This document shows, in pieces, positions 1-8,375 of a stretch of 13,989 bases of DNA (positions are counted from its first letter, which is position 1; the number at the start of each line of letters is the position of its first letter). The notes beneath the pieces are model-generated. The model did not search any database. It was not told where the DNA came from and worked only from the letters and a program-made list of their open reading frames with translations. Made by a program: the position numbers and the translations under genes. Origin of the DNA: Verrucomicrobiota bacterium (GTDB taxonomy: Bacteria > Verrucomicrobiota > Verrucomicrobiia > Chthoniobacterales > UBA10450); assembly GCA_003219995.1 (NCBI GenBank), contig QHRC01000135.1, forward strand, positions 4,327-18,315. The letters are read 5' to 3'.

Positions 1-2534
1 AACGAAATAGTCGGCGCGTGAAATCCGTAATCCATCAAACGCTTGGCCACGTCTTCCACTTCGACACCGGCGCTCTTCCATTGGCGAAGATCGACAATGC
101 ATTCATGCGCGACAAGTTTATGTTTGCCGTTAAACAGGACTGGGAAACACGAATCGAGTCGCTTCGCGATATAATTCGCATTCAGGATTGCGACTTCACT
201 GGCGCGTTTCAATCCGGCAGCGCCCATCATCCGAATGTACATCCACGAAATCGTCAGAATGCTCGCGCTGCCATAAGGCGCGGCGGCGACCGGACCCACC
301 CGTCTGTTAAGATTGACATTTTCACTGAGGGAAGCTTGAGCCGGTAAAAACTGCGCAAGATGTTTCGCAACGCCAATCGGTCCGACGCCCGGACCGCCGC
401 CGCCATGTGGAATGCAAAATGTCTTGTGCAAATTTAAATGGCAAACATCGGCCCCAAAATCGCCCGGTCGGCAAAGGCCGACCTGCGCGTTCATGTTCGC
501 ACCGTCCATGTAGACCTGGCCGCCGTGCGCGTGCACGATCTCGCAAATCTCGCGGATAGTCGTTTCAAAAACGCCATGTGTGCTCGGATACGTCACCATG
601 AGCGCGGCCAAGTCGCGCGCGTGCTCGTCTGCCTTCGCGCGCAAGTCGGCAAGATCGACATCTCCATCTTTGAGACACGCTACCGCAACGACTTTGAATC
701 CGGCCATGACCGCGCTCGCCGGATTTGTCCCATGCGCAGAAGTTGGAATTAAGCAAACGTTGCGATGCGCTTGGCCGCGCGAGGTATGAAACTCGCGAAT
801 GGCGAGCAAACCCGCGTATTCACCTTGCGAACCGGCATTGGGTTGCAACGAAACCGCGGCAAACCCCGTCATTTCCATCAACCATTCCTCTAGCTGTTGG
901 CACATCTCGATGTATCCGGCCGTTTGATAGGCCGGCGCAAACGGATGCAGTTTCGCAAACTCCGGCCAAGAAATCGGGAACATTTCTGCAGTAGCGTTCA
1001 ACTTCATCGTGCACGAGCCGAGCGGAATCATCGACGTGGTCAGAGAAAGATCGCGCGATTCCAATCGTTTTAGGTAGCGCAGCATTTCCGTTTCTGTGTC
1101 GTGCGTGTTGAAAACGGGATGGGCGAGGAATTCAGAATTGCGGATGGCGGACTGCGGGATGTGTAACCCAGCGGGCTCGGCTGTCGCAGGGAGAGGCGGG
1201 ACGTCTGGGTTACCACCGGATTCGAAGATCGCGGTAATTTTTTGGAAATCACGATCGCTGGTCGTCTCGTCGAATGAAATGCTAATCGCGCCTGGTCCGA
1301 GCTCGCGCAAATTGTAGCCCGCTTTTTGTGCATGTTCCAAAATCGTGGCGCTTGATTCGACCTGGACGCAAACCGTGTCGAAGAAATTTTCGTGCGCGAT
1401 CTTAAAGCCGAGGCTTTTCAGGCGGAAAGCGAGTTTGCCCGTTAGCCGATGGATTCGCTCCGCGATCGCACGCAAGCCGCGCGGGCCGTGATACACCGCA
1501 TACATCGACGCGATAACGGCGAGAAGAACTTGCGCCGTGCAAATGTTGCTCGTGGCTTTATCGCGACGAATGTGTTGCTCGCGTGTTTGCAAGGCGAGGC
1601 GATAAGCAGGTCGGCCTTCGACGTCGTGGGAAACGCCGACCAGACGACCAGGCATGTGTCGTTTGTATTGATCGCGCGTTGCGAAGTAGGCGGCATGCGG
1701 TCCGCCAAACCCGAGCGGAACACCGAGCCGTTGTGTGCTGCCAACCGCAACATCGGCGCCGAACTCGCCTGGCGGCTTCAGCAAAGTGAGCGCGAGAATG
1801 TCCGCCGCGACGACGACGAGCGCGCCGGCATCGTGCGCTTGCCTGACGAATCCAGTATAATCATAAATCGCACCGTCGGTCGCAGGATATTGCACCAGTG
1901 CGCCGAAGACAGTCTCGTCGAGTTTGAACCGCGCGTGATTGTCGATCTTAACTTCGATGCCGAGCGGTTTTGCGCGCGTGCGCACGACTTCGATGGTTTG
2001 CGGATGGCAATTCTCGGCCACGAAGAAAGTTTTCCGGCCGGAAGCGACGGCGTGACAGAGCGTCATCGCTTCGGCTGCGGCCGTTGCTTCATCGAGCAGT
2101 GACGCGTTCGCGATATCGAGCTTCGTAAGATCGACAATCATCGTTTGAAAATTGAGCAGCGCTTCGAGCCGGCCTTGCGCGAGCTCGGCCTGGTAAGGCG
2201 TGTAGGCGGTGTACCAGCCCGGATTTTCGAGAATATTGCGCTGAATGACCGGCGGAGTGATGCAATCGTGATAGCCAGCGCCGATAAACGAGCGCGCGAC
2301 TTTGTTTTTTGAGGCGAGGGCGCGCAACTCGGCCAGCGCTTCGGTCTCCGACTTGGCTTGAGGCAAATCCAATTCTCGATCGAGGCGGATATTTCTTGGC
2401 ACGGTCGCGTCGATCAAGCGTTCGAGATTGTCGAATTCGAGCGCGCGCAGCATTGCGGCGATCTCTTCGTCGTTCGGACCGATGTGGCGACGCGCGAAGG
2501 AATCCGAATGAGAAATTATTTCGCGCACTTGCAT
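1..2534 (-). CDS. gcvP: Glycine decarboxylase (glycine cleavage system P protein), partial: C-terminus beyond left edge
   Basis: PLP-dependent decarboxylase of the cytosolic glycine cleavage system: it decarboxylates glycine and passes the aminomethyl group to lipoylated H protein. The reading frame is open from an ATG at 2534 to the left edge (844 codons), frame-checked at both ends and at several points between. Recognisable blocks in order are [12 protein letters not shown] near residue 15, [14 protein letters not shown], the acceptor-domain block [13 protein letters not shown], and [16 protein letters not shown] with the PLP lysine at about residue 704; the frame ends in FHAPTIS. About 100 C-terminal residues are missing by comparison with the roughly 950-residue family. 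This is the fused P1-P2 form. The frame stays open upstream of 2534 into the REP pair and past the ilvA stop, so the ATG was chosen because it gives a family-like N-terminus; no Shine-Dalgarno precedes it. No gcvT or gcvH is visible. The interdomain linker carries a translated heptamer repeat (1137-1157). Confidence 0.96.
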   Translation of the reverse strand, partial: MQVREIISHSDSFARRHIGPNDEEIAAMLRALEFDNLERLIDATVPRNIRLDRELDLPQAKSETEALAELRALASKNKVARSFIGAGYHDCITPPVIQRNILENPGWYTAYTPYQAELAQGRLEALLNFQTMIVDLTKLDIANASLLDEATAAAEAMTLCHAVASGRKTFFVAENCHPQTIEVVRTRAKPLGIEVKIDNHARFKLDETVFGALVQYPATDGAIYDYTGFVRQAHDAGALVVVAADILALTLLKPPGEFGADVAVGSTQRLGVPLGFGGPHAAYFATRDQYKRHMPGRLVGVSHDVEGRPAYRLALQTREQHIRRDKATSNICTAQVLLAVIASMYAVYHGPRGLRAIAERIHRLTGKLAFRLKSLGFKIAHENFFDTVCVQVESSATILEHAQKAGYNLRELGPGAISISFDETTSDRDFQKITAIFESGGNPDVPPLPATAEPAGLHIPQSAIRNSEFLAHPVFNTHDTETEMLRYLKRLESRDLSLTTSMIPLGSCTMKLNATAEMFPISWPEFAKLHPFAPAYQTAGYIEMCQQLEEWLMEMTGFAAVSLQPNAGSQGEYAGLLAIREFHTSRGQAHRNVCLIPTSAHGTNPASAVMAGFKVVAVACLKDGDVDLADLRAKADEHARDLAALMVTYPSTHGVFETTIREICEIVHAHGGQVYMDGANMNAQVGLCRPGDFGADVCHLNLHKTFCIPHGGGGPGVGPIGVAKHLAQFLPAQASLSENVNLNRRVGPVAAAPYGSASILTISWMYIRMMGAAGLKRASEVAILNANYIAKRLDSCFPVLFNGKHKLVAHECIVDLRQWKSAGVEVEDVAKRLMDYGFHAPTIS
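1137..1157. repeat. Three-copy heptamer tandem repeat inside the gcvP linker
   Basis: On the plus strand three consecutive 7-mers read ATTGCGG, ATGGCGG and ACTGCGG. Read as gcvP on the minus strand they encode PQSAIRN. Three heptamers make 21 bases, so the array adds exactly seven codons and keeps the frame. It lies in the poorly conserved linker between the two PLP-fold halves of GcvP. Similar heptamer arrays, and PQSAIRN-like peptides derived from them, are known to me from other environmental bacteria, but that comparison is from memory only. Confidence 0.5.
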
Positions 2535-2572
2535 CGGGAAGAGACTACGGAACGTGACCTGCGCTTCAAGTT

Positions 2573-2642
2573 TGTAGCCACGGCTCTCTGTCGCCGTGTT
2601 CTTGACCTCGACCCGACGCCCCGACAGAGCGGGGCGACTACA
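2573..2642. repeat. REP pair (REPIN-like): two inverted GTAG-headed hairpins
   Basis: Two 26-base arms face each other, 2573-2598 on the plus strand and 2617-2642 on the minus strand, separated by 18 bases. Each arm starts TGTAG and then folds: stem CACGGC/GCCGTG in the first, CGCCCCG/CGGGGCG in the second, with CTCTGTC conserved in both loops. The arms agree at 18 of 26 positions. Six of the eight differences form three paired changes that preserve Watson-Crick stems. A GTAG head before a hairpin, and inverted pairing of two such units, is the established layout of REP/REPIN elements mobilised by RAYT (TnpA-REP) enzymes. It fills the gap between the ilvA stop (2645) and the gcvP start (2534). 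No RAYT gene is in the window, and copy number elsewhere cannot be judged here. Confidence 0.8.
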
Positions 2643-2644
2643 GA

Positions 2645-3886
2645 CTATTTGGTGTCGTAGGTTTCGACGCCGTGGCTTTTCAATTCGGCGTGCAACTCGG
2701 CGAGATGCTGATGATGTCGCGTCTCGACCGTGCAACGAACATGCACGGCGGAAACATCCGAACTCCCAAATGCGCGATCGTGCACGACTTGTTTGATGCT
2801 CGCTCCGGTGGAGGCGATGCGGGTGGCGAGATCGGCCAGACCACCGGGACGGTCGCTAATGACGGCGGTGAAACGGCAAAGGCGGCCATCGGCAACAAGG
2901 CCGCGCTCGATCACGCGACTCAAAACATTTGGATCGATATTTCCGCCGGAAAGCAGAAGAACAACGCGTTTGCCTGCGAATCTTTTTAGTTTTCCGGAAA
3001 GACAAGCCGCGAGCGGAGTGGCAGCCGCGCCTTCGACGACGCCTTTATCCAGCTCGACCATGCGCAAAATGGAGATCGCGATTTGTTCTTCGGTCACGAT
3101 GACGGTTTTATCGACACGCGCTTGCGCGATTTCGAATCCATTTGCGCCGACTTGCGGAATAGCTAGACCATCAGCCAGGGTCGGGTGCAGCGCGATCTTG
3201 GTCGGTTTGCCCGCTTCAAGGGCGGCCGAAAAGCTGGCCACGTTTTCTGCTTCGACCGCGATGATCTTCGTTTTCGGCCGCAAAGTTTTAATGGCGAGGG
3301 AAACGCCGGCGATCAGACCTGCGCCGCCGACCGGCACGATGACAGCGTCGGCGTCTGGGACCTGGTCAATGATCTCAAGGCCCATCGTTCCCTGTCCGGC
3401 GATAATGGCCGGATCATCGTATCCGTCAATGTAAGCCAGATCTCTTTCTTTCGCGATTTCGTGTGCGCGCGCTTTGGCTTCGGCAAAATCTTTGCCGTGC
3501 AACACGACATTTGCGCCGAGCTTCTGGCAATTGTTGACCTTAATGAGCGGCGCGAATTTTGGCATGACCACAGTCGCCGGAATGCCGAGCAATTTTCCCT
3601 GATAAGCCAGCGCCTGGGCGTGATTGCCAGCCGAAGCCGCGATCACACCGCGCTTCTTCTGCTCGGCAGAAAGTTGCGCAAGCGCGTTGCGGGCGCCGCG
3701 TTCCTTGAAACTCCCGGTGCGTTGCAAATTGTCGAGCTTGCAAAAAATTTCCATGCCGGTGATCTCGCTCAGCGGAATCGACGCGGGGCAGGGAGAATGA
3801 AAAACCGCGCCTTTGATACGGTCGCGCGCCGCTTCGATTTCTTTGAGAGTGATCACGCGCTGTGAATGTTCGCGTAAGACTGACAA
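2645..3886 (-). CDS. ilvA: Threonine ammonia-lyase (threonine dehydratase) with C-terminal ACT domain
   Basis: PLP enzyme deaminating L-threonine (usually also L-serine) to 2-oxobutyrate and ammonia in the cytosol, feeding isoleucine synthesis or threonine breakdown. The fold-type II catalytic domain spans about residues 12-330: TGSFKERGA with the PLP lysine at residue 61, SAGNHAQ at 85-91 binding substrate, the glycine loop PVGGAGL at 185-191 for PLP phosphate, and SGGN at 313-316. A single ACT domain follows (about 336-410, starting [16 protein letters not shown]), giving 413 residues. That is the short, one-ACT class rather than the roughly 510-residue two-ACT biosynthetic IlvA of E. coli, so tdcB-like catabolic use is possible. 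The long frame begins with TTG at 3886; a GTG at 3856 (protein then starting at [10 protein letters not shown]) is equally plausible, and neither has a Shine-Dalgarno. The kinase gene ends 72 bases upstream and gcvP follows on the same strand, beyond the REP pair. Confidence 0.93.
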   Translation of the reverse strand: MSVLREHSQRVITLKEIEAARDRIKGAVFHSPCPASIPLSEITGMEIFCKLDNLQRTGSFKERGARNALAQLSAEQKKRGVIAASAGNHAQALAYQGKLLGIPATVVMPKFAPLIKVNNCQKLGANVVLHGKDFAEAKARAHEIAKERDLAYIDGYDDPAIIAGQGTMGLEIIDQVPDADAVIVPVGGAGLIAGVSLAIKTLRPKTKIIAVEAENVASFSAALEAGKPTKIALHPTLADGLAIPQVGANGFEIAQARVDKTVIVTEEQIAISILRMVELDKGVVEGAAATPLAACLSGKLKRFAGKRVVLLLSGGNIDPNVLSRVIERGLVADGRLCRFTAVISDRPGGLADLATRIASTGASIKQVVHDRAFGSSDVSAVHVRCTVETRHHQHLAELHAELKSHGVETYDTK

Positions 3887-3921
3887 TCGACAACTGCGAC
3901 ATTGGTCGCGAGGGAAAGACC

Positions 3922-3960
3922 GAGCTGTTCTGCCGCCAGGGCCGTTGGCCGTTACAGCTC
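3922..3960 (-). other. Inverted repeat with tandem GGCCGTT in the kinase-ilvA gap
   Basis: A perfect 7-base inverted repeat, GAGCTGT (3922-3928) and ACAGCTC (3954-3960), encloses 25 bases that include two adjacent copies of GGCCGTT (3940-3946 and 3947-3953). One arm begins inside the kinase stop codon. The transcript could fold into a stem-loop at the 3' end of the kinase message. It lacks the following U-run of an intrinsic terminator, so its role is undecided; it could be a weak terminator, a processing or stability hairpin, or chance. Confidence 0.35.
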
Positions 3961-5605
3961 AGGTGTCGAGGACATGGCGGATTGTTTGGGCGAGTTGCTC
4001 GGCGTCGAAGGGCTTGGGCAGAAAGAACATTCCATTATCAATCTTGTCTTCCGGCTGCATTAGCTCCTCGAGATAGCCCGAAACGAAAACAATTTTGGTG
4101 CGCGGGCTGACTTTGCGCAGCCAATCAGCGAAAAAACGGCCGCTCATTTGCGGCATGACCATGTCGGTCAGCAAGAGATGAATTCGCCGGCCCGAATTTT
4201 TTCCGATCAAACGCTGAGCGTCATCGCCATTGGCAGCTTCGATCACTTGGTAACCGAGATTGCGAAGAACGCGGACCGACATGTGTCGGACACCGATGTC
4301 ATCTTCTAGGACAAGAATGGTTTCGTTGCCGGTAGGCGGTTTCTTCCGGCTTGGTTTGTGGTAAGGCGACGGCGGCGGAGGAACTTTCGGCAGGTAAATT
4401 CGCACGGTGGTACCTTTTCCTTCCTCGCTTTCGACGCGGATATGGCCACCGCTTTGATGGACGATGCCATAACTGGTGGCGAGGCCCAGCCCGCTGCCGC
4501 GATCTTTTGTTGTAAAAAAGGGCTCAAACAGATGTGCCCTGACTTTGTCGTTCATGCCGACGCCAGTGTCGGTAACGCTGATCACAACGTATTCTCCGGG
4601 AATGAAATCGCCGCAGAGGAAGGCCGGTTTACTCTCGTCGCTAAGATCGACAACCGCTGTTTCAAACGTGAGCTGACCACCATTCGGCATGGCGTCACGC
4701 GCGTTAAGCGCCAGGTTCAGGAGGATCTGAATCAACTGACCCGGATCCACCTTAATGTAAGCGCTCTCCTTTGGATCGCGCAGGTGGAAAATGATGCGAA
4801 TGCTTTCGCCGATCAATCGGAGGACAGACCGCTCGAGATTCGCAATGAGCGAATTACCTTCGACTACGCGTGACTCAAGCGCCTGCCTGCGGCTAAATGC
4901 GAGAAGTTGCCCGGTAAGAACGGAAGCGCGGCCGGCGGCGCTCCGAATCTCGGAGACATGGCTTGCCACCGTTCCTTTCGGGCCGGTCTGGGCGAGAACC
5001 AGATCGCTGTAGCCGAGAATGGTGGTGAGGAAATTGCTGAAATCGTGCGCCACGCCACTAGCCAGCTGGCCAAAGGCTTCCATTTTTTGCGAACGGCAAA
5101 GCTGATCCTGTAGTTGTTTTCTCGCCGTGATGTCCATAAGCGAGCCGACGAAACCGATGGCCCGGCCTTCGCCGTTTCGCGATATCAGCGCGCGTTCGAG
5201 GATGTGGAGATAATGGCGAAACCGGTATTCGCCACTCCAATGCTCGCCGCAGCCGGCGAGAGCTGCGCCAATCCTGGCCATGACGTCCGCGACGTCCTCG
5301 GGATGAACGTGCTCTTGCCAAAAACCGATCTGCGTTGGAATGGAAGATTGACAGTAACCGAGCAAACTCGCGAGGCCTTGCGGCCAAACGACGGCGCCGG
5401 TTCTTACATCCCAATTCCGAACTGCATCGTTCGTAGCCCGGGCAACGATCTGAAGATGGTCCTGGCTTTGCAACGAATTGTTTTCAGATAATGCGCAACT
5501 ATCGGTTTCATTGGTTTTATAAGCGTTGAAGGGCGGCGTCGATTTATCGTCGCGGGCTGATGGCGCTACGTGCCCTGTTAAATAATCTCCCGTAGCTAAT
5601 CGCAT
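3959..5605 (-). CDS. Hybrid sensor histidine kinase: PAS, HisKA, HATPase and receiver domains
   Basis: Soluble two-component protein of 548 residues: it senses through a PAS domain, autophosphorylates on histidine and can pass phosphate to its own receiver. Visible parts are a variable N-terminus (1-48); a PAS fold of the PAS_3 type (about 52-162, with EHVHPEDV and GFVGSLMDITARK at its end); a HisKA H-box GVAHDFSNFLT with phospho-acceptor H187; and HATPase motifs NLALNARDAM (N-box, about 297), DTGVGM (346-351), EPFFTTK (361-367) and GSGLGLA (370-376). A proline-rich linker PPPPSPY (409-415) leads to a REC domain (about 428-545) with acidic pocket EDD 434-436, phospho-acceptor D481 in LLLTDMVMP, S509 and K531. 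No transmembrane segment or signal peptide is apparent, so the signal is probably cytosolic. No output domain or separate regulator lies next to it; the phosphate may go to a distant partner. ATG at 5605 has no Shine-Dalgarno; a later start within the first 48 residues cannot be excluded. Target unknown. Confidence 0.93.
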   Translation of the reverse strand: MRLATGDYLTGHVAPSARDDKSTPPFNAYKTNETDSCALSENNSLQSQDHLQIVARATNDAVRNWDVRTGAVVWPQGLASLLGYCQSSIPTQIGFWQEHVHPEDVADVMARIGAALAGCGEHWSGEYRFRHYLHILERALISRNGEGRAIGFVGSLMDITARKQLQDQLCRSQKMEAFGQLASGVAHDFSNFLTTILGYSDLVLAQTGPKGTVASHVSEIRSAAGRASVLTGQLLAFSRRQALESRVVEGNSLIANLERSVLRLIGESIRIIFHLRDPKESAYIKVDPGQLIQILLNLALNARDAMPNGGQLTFETAVVDLSDESKPAFLCGDFIPGEYVVISVTDTGVGMNDKVRAHLFEPFFTTKDRGSGLGLATSYGIVHQSGGHIRVESEEGKGTTVRIYLPKVPPPPSPYHKPSRKKPPTGNETILVLEDDIGVRHMSVRVLRNLGYQVIEAANGDDAQRLIGKNSGRRIHLLLTDMVMPQMSGRFFADWLRKVSPRTKIVFVSGYLEELMQPEDKIDNGMFFLPKPFDAEQLAQTIRHVLDT

Positions 5606-5950
5606 GCGTCACGACAGTCGAAACCGCGCATAAAAAGAGCTAGTTCCGTGCCTGATGATGTGGCGGAAACTGAGTGCGTCGGCTTTCATTCGCGAGAAAA
5701 TTCGCGCGGCAAAAAGGCGATTTGTTCCTAACCGTCGCGCGCGGCTCCGCACGACTTTTCGGACCTGAAATGACAGTTTCACATCTTCGTTTCAGTTCCA
5801 AGCAGGGAAAGGCCTTTACGCGCGAATGGAACTATGGGCGCGCGCCTTCACTCGTGGTAAGCTCATCATGCCCATGTTACCTCGCTCAGCGCGGTTCCTA
5901 ATTGCCGATCTAAAAAGTGATTCACATACCAGCACGATCGTCCTCAGCTA
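5606..5950. other. 345-base divergent intergenic region, no convincing gene
   Basis: Separates the minus-strand kinase (start 5605) from the plus-strand membrane protein (start 5951), so it should hold promoters for both. I see no promoter with good -35/-10 agreement, no tRNA-like fold and no strong long inverted repeat. A 75-codon frame at 5674-5901 on the plus strand has no Shine-Dalgarno and no recognisable domain; its arginine- and serine-rich mixed composition looks like chance translation of GC-rich DNA. The sequence is somewhat richer in A/T near 5630, 5700-5730 and 5910-5925 than the neighbouring genes, as expected of a regulatory spacer. Confidence 0.6.
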
Positions 5951-8329
5951 ATGCGAGACTCGGTGCAGCGTTCCCATTCTGACCGCAAGAAGCGCCACAT
6001 TTCGGCGGGTCAAGTAGCCGGCACCGTCGTCGTCGGCCTTTTGCCCGTCTTGGCCTGTTTTCTTGGCGGCGGCACGCAAAAATGGGCGGAGGGAATCGTG
6101 CTCGCTGTCCTTGGATTGTACCTGCTTATTCGGCCTCCGCGCGTTTCACTAGGCGCCGCCACGAACTGCACTTTCGCTGCGCTTGTCGCCGTAGCTGCGA
6201 TCGCGTTCCTGCCCGCGCGTTGGTTTTTCCCACCGACGTGGCGGACCGCGATGATCAATGATTTCACGATTTCGCTCCCAGCCACTCTCACGCCGCAGCC
6301 GTGGATCACGGCGGGTTGTCTCATTAGCTTGGTCGCCGGAATAAGCTGGCTCTATCTCGTAAGCACTCAGGAACTCGAGCTCCGTTCCGCCCGTTTTCAG
6401 TTGCGACTTTTCGTCAGTGGAATCGTTGTTCTCGGCGCGATCAGCCTCGCGCTTTATTCGGCGCATGCGACATTTCCTTTTTGGATTAATCAGCGTGGCT
6501 TCGGGCCATTCCCGAACCGGAATCAAACGACGGATCTCTTTGCGATCACGGCGATCGTTCTGCTTGCATGCGGACAGGATGATCTTCGTCGGGGAAGAAA
6601 GCTCTGGCCTCTCTGGATCGTTGCGCTCGGCGTTCTTATTACGGGCCTGATCGTGAATTTGTCGCGTGCCGGCTTCGTTATTCTGGTGGGCGGGAGCGCG
6701 CTCTGGATCGCTCTGAGTGCGCTTCGGCAGCGTTCTCCTGCGCGGATTGCGCTCGGGTTTTCTTTCCTGCTGCTTATGCTCAGCGTAATTCTGCTTATGG
6801 GCGGCGATACATTGGAACGATTTCACCTTCGGGGACTCGAGGGCATGGGAGTTTCATCTGATTTCCGATGGCTCATTTTTCAGGACACCTTTCAACTGAT
6901 TCGCGCATCACCCTGGTGTGGAATCGGCCTTGGAAATTTTGATGCCGTGTTTGCAATTTTTCGCATTGCTTCGGGCGGTGACGCCCGCGCTTTGCGTCCG
7001 GAAAGCGATTGGCTCTGGTTATGGAGCGAATTGGGCTGGCTTGCGGTCGCGTTGACAATCATTGGCGCGGCGCTTTTGATACGCCGAGTCTTGCCTTTGC
7101 AAGAGGGAACAAACCAGCGCTTTCGACTGGCGGCGCTGACTGGCGTCACGCTCTTCGCATTGCATGGACTAGTCGATGTTTCCGGACATCGGATTGGGAC
7201 GGCGTTTGCCGCTATTTTCTTATTAGGACTCTCCTTACACCGGCCATTGCGACTAAAACCGAGTCGATGGATTGCGAGCTTTTTCCGGTTGGTTGGTCTC
7301 CTCTTACTTGTGAGTGGCGTATTGTGGGTTGTCGCCGCCCGGGGCAAAATGGCGTTGCCCGGATCTGTCGGAGTCGCGAACGCCAAGGAATTATCGGCGG
7401 AGGCAAACAGCGGCCGCGATTTCGCGGAAACAATTTCACTGACGACGTGCGCGTTATTATGGGCGCCGCTCGATTGGCAGCTTTATTTTTTGCGTGCTAT
7501 CGCGGAAGTGGCGGAAAAGCAACGCGACGCAGCGCTGGATGATTTTCGACGCGCACGTTTTCTCGAGCCGAACGGTTTCGAAGTTCCATTGGCTGAGGGC
7601 AACGCCTGGCTGCCGTCTCATCCAATCCTTGCTGTGACCGCATGGCGAGAGGCATTGCGCAGAGCCGGCCCACGGCGCGCGGAAATTTTCTCCATCATGC
7701 TGACGAATGCGTCAAAGCAAAACCCGGAGGTTAGCAGAACCATGGAGGAAATCGGACTTCCTGAGCACGATCTCGTACTGCCATATCTTGTTCGAGTTTC
7801 CGGAAACACGTTCCAGCACGGTATCGAGCGGATTTTAAACAACGATCCGGAATTGAGAACATTCACTGAACCAGAAAAACTGGCGCTCTTCACTCTTTGG
7901 TCGGAGCGCGGTGATGTTGAGGAGCTTTCCAATCAGATCAAACAGCATCCGAGTTGGATCTCGTATGCTTGGTTAGGTCTGGCGAAGTATTACGCGGCTC
8001 AAAACGATTTTCGCTCGGCCTACGAACTGACTCAGCGCTACGGCGAGCCTGTCGCGTTGCCGCGCATTGCGGCGGATTCGTCGCTTGAGGAATTGCAAAA
8101 TCGTTTTTACTCCACTCCCGACAATTACGCGGTCGGTTATGCGCTGTATCGCGCGCAAGTTCAGCGAGGCCGAACGGACGATGCACTGCTAACCGCGCGC
8201 CATTTTAGCGAACGTCTAAATTCGCCTGCCTATTTCCATTTATTGGAAGCGCAGTGCTGGGCGGCCAAGCAAGACTGGGAACGCGCCTGGGCGGCCTGGC
8301 AATCATTTCAAGCCGCAAAAGGGAAGTAA
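5951..8329 (+). CDS. O-antigen ligase/polymerase-like (Wzy_C family) membrane protein with helical-repeat tail
   Basis: Polytopic inner-membrane protein of 792 residues, likely joining or polymerising surface glycans from lipid-linked precursors on the periplasmic side. About 11-13 hydrophobic segments lie between residues 20 and 463. Family features include FPNRNQTTDLFAI (187-199); NLSRAGFVILVGG (236-248, the SRxG motif); the long loop FRWLIFQDTF followed by ASPWCGIGLGNF (305-330), matching the R...P..GxGxGxF pattern of O-antigen ligases; and WLWSELGWL (356-364). Residues 475-792 are soluble and rich in alanine, arginine and aromatic helices resembling TPR or Sel1-type repeats (for example DAALDDFRRARFLEPNGFEVPLAE and AYELTQRYGEP), although strict TPR consensus is not obvious. 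Whether it is a ligase, a Wzy polymerase or a glycosyltransferase for protein targets cannot be decided; no glycosyltransferase or flippase genes are nearby. The ATG at 5951 lacks a Shine-Dalgarno but precedes a basic segment and then the first membrane span, as expected. It converges with ppdK, 46 bases away. Confidence 0.85.
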   Translation: MRDSVQRSHSDRKKRHISAGQVAGTVVVGLLPVLACFLGGGTQKWAEGIVLAVLGLYLLIRPPRVSLGAATNCTFAALVAVAAIAFLPARWFFPPTWRTAMINDFTISLPATLTPQPWITAGCLISLVAGISWLYLVSTQELELRSARFQLRLFVSGIVVLGAISLALYSAHATFPFWINQRGFGPFPNRNQTTDLFAITAIVLLACGQDDLRRGRKLWPLWIVALGVLITGLIVNLSRAGFVILVGGSALWIALSALRQRSPARIALGFSFLLLMLSVILLMGGDTLERFHLRGLEGMGVSSDFRWLIFQDTFQLIRASPWCGIGLGNFDAVFAIFRIASGGDARALRPESDWLWLWSELGWLAVALTIIGAALLIRRVLPLQEGTNQRFRLAALTGVTLFALHGLVDVSGHRIGTAFAAIFLLGLSLHRPLRLKPSRWIASFFRLVGLLLLVSGVLWVVAARGKMALPGSVGVANAKELSAEANSGRDFAETISLTTCALLWAPLDWQLYFLRAIAEVAEKQRDAALDDFRRARFLEPNGFEVPLAEGNAWLPSHPILAVTAWREALRRAGPRRAEIFSIMLTNASKQNPEVSRTMEEIGLPEHDLVLPYLVRVSGNTFQHGIERILNNDPELRTFTEPEKLALFTLWSERGDVEELSNQIKQHPSWISYAWLGLAKYYAAQNDFRSAYELTQRYGEPVALPRIAADSSLEELQNRFYSTPDNYAVGYALYRAQVQRGRTDDALLTARHFSERLNSPAYFHLLEAQCWAAKQDWERAWAAWQSFQAAKGK

Positions 8330-8375
8330 TCCGTTGCTGAGTCAGCCTGCGCCTTTGCGTCGTTTTGATCGACAA

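Noticed and set aside
1449..2102. 217-codon plus-strand open frame
   Set aside because: Antisense to gcvP, whose minus-strand translation matches the family along this stretch; the plus-strand product has no recognisable motif and is a codon-bias shadow.
2730..3434. 234-codon plus-strand open frame, and the similar one at 3185-3865
   Set aside because: Both are antisense to the threonine dehydratase, which carries all its catalytic motifs on the other strand.
5674..5901. Possible 75-residue gene in the kinase/ligase divergent spacer
   Set aside because: No Shine-Dalgarno, no domain, composition typical of chance translation, and it occupies the only place where both divergent promoters can be.
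6149..6826. 225-codon minus-strand open frame
   Set aside because: Antisense to the membrane-spanning part of the O-antigen ligase-like gene; its charged, low-complexity product is what reverse-strand reading of hydrophobic codons gives.
8330..8375. Bidirectional terminator between the convergent ligase-like gene and ppdK
   Set aside because: No G-C stem with flanking T-run is visible in these 46 bases.
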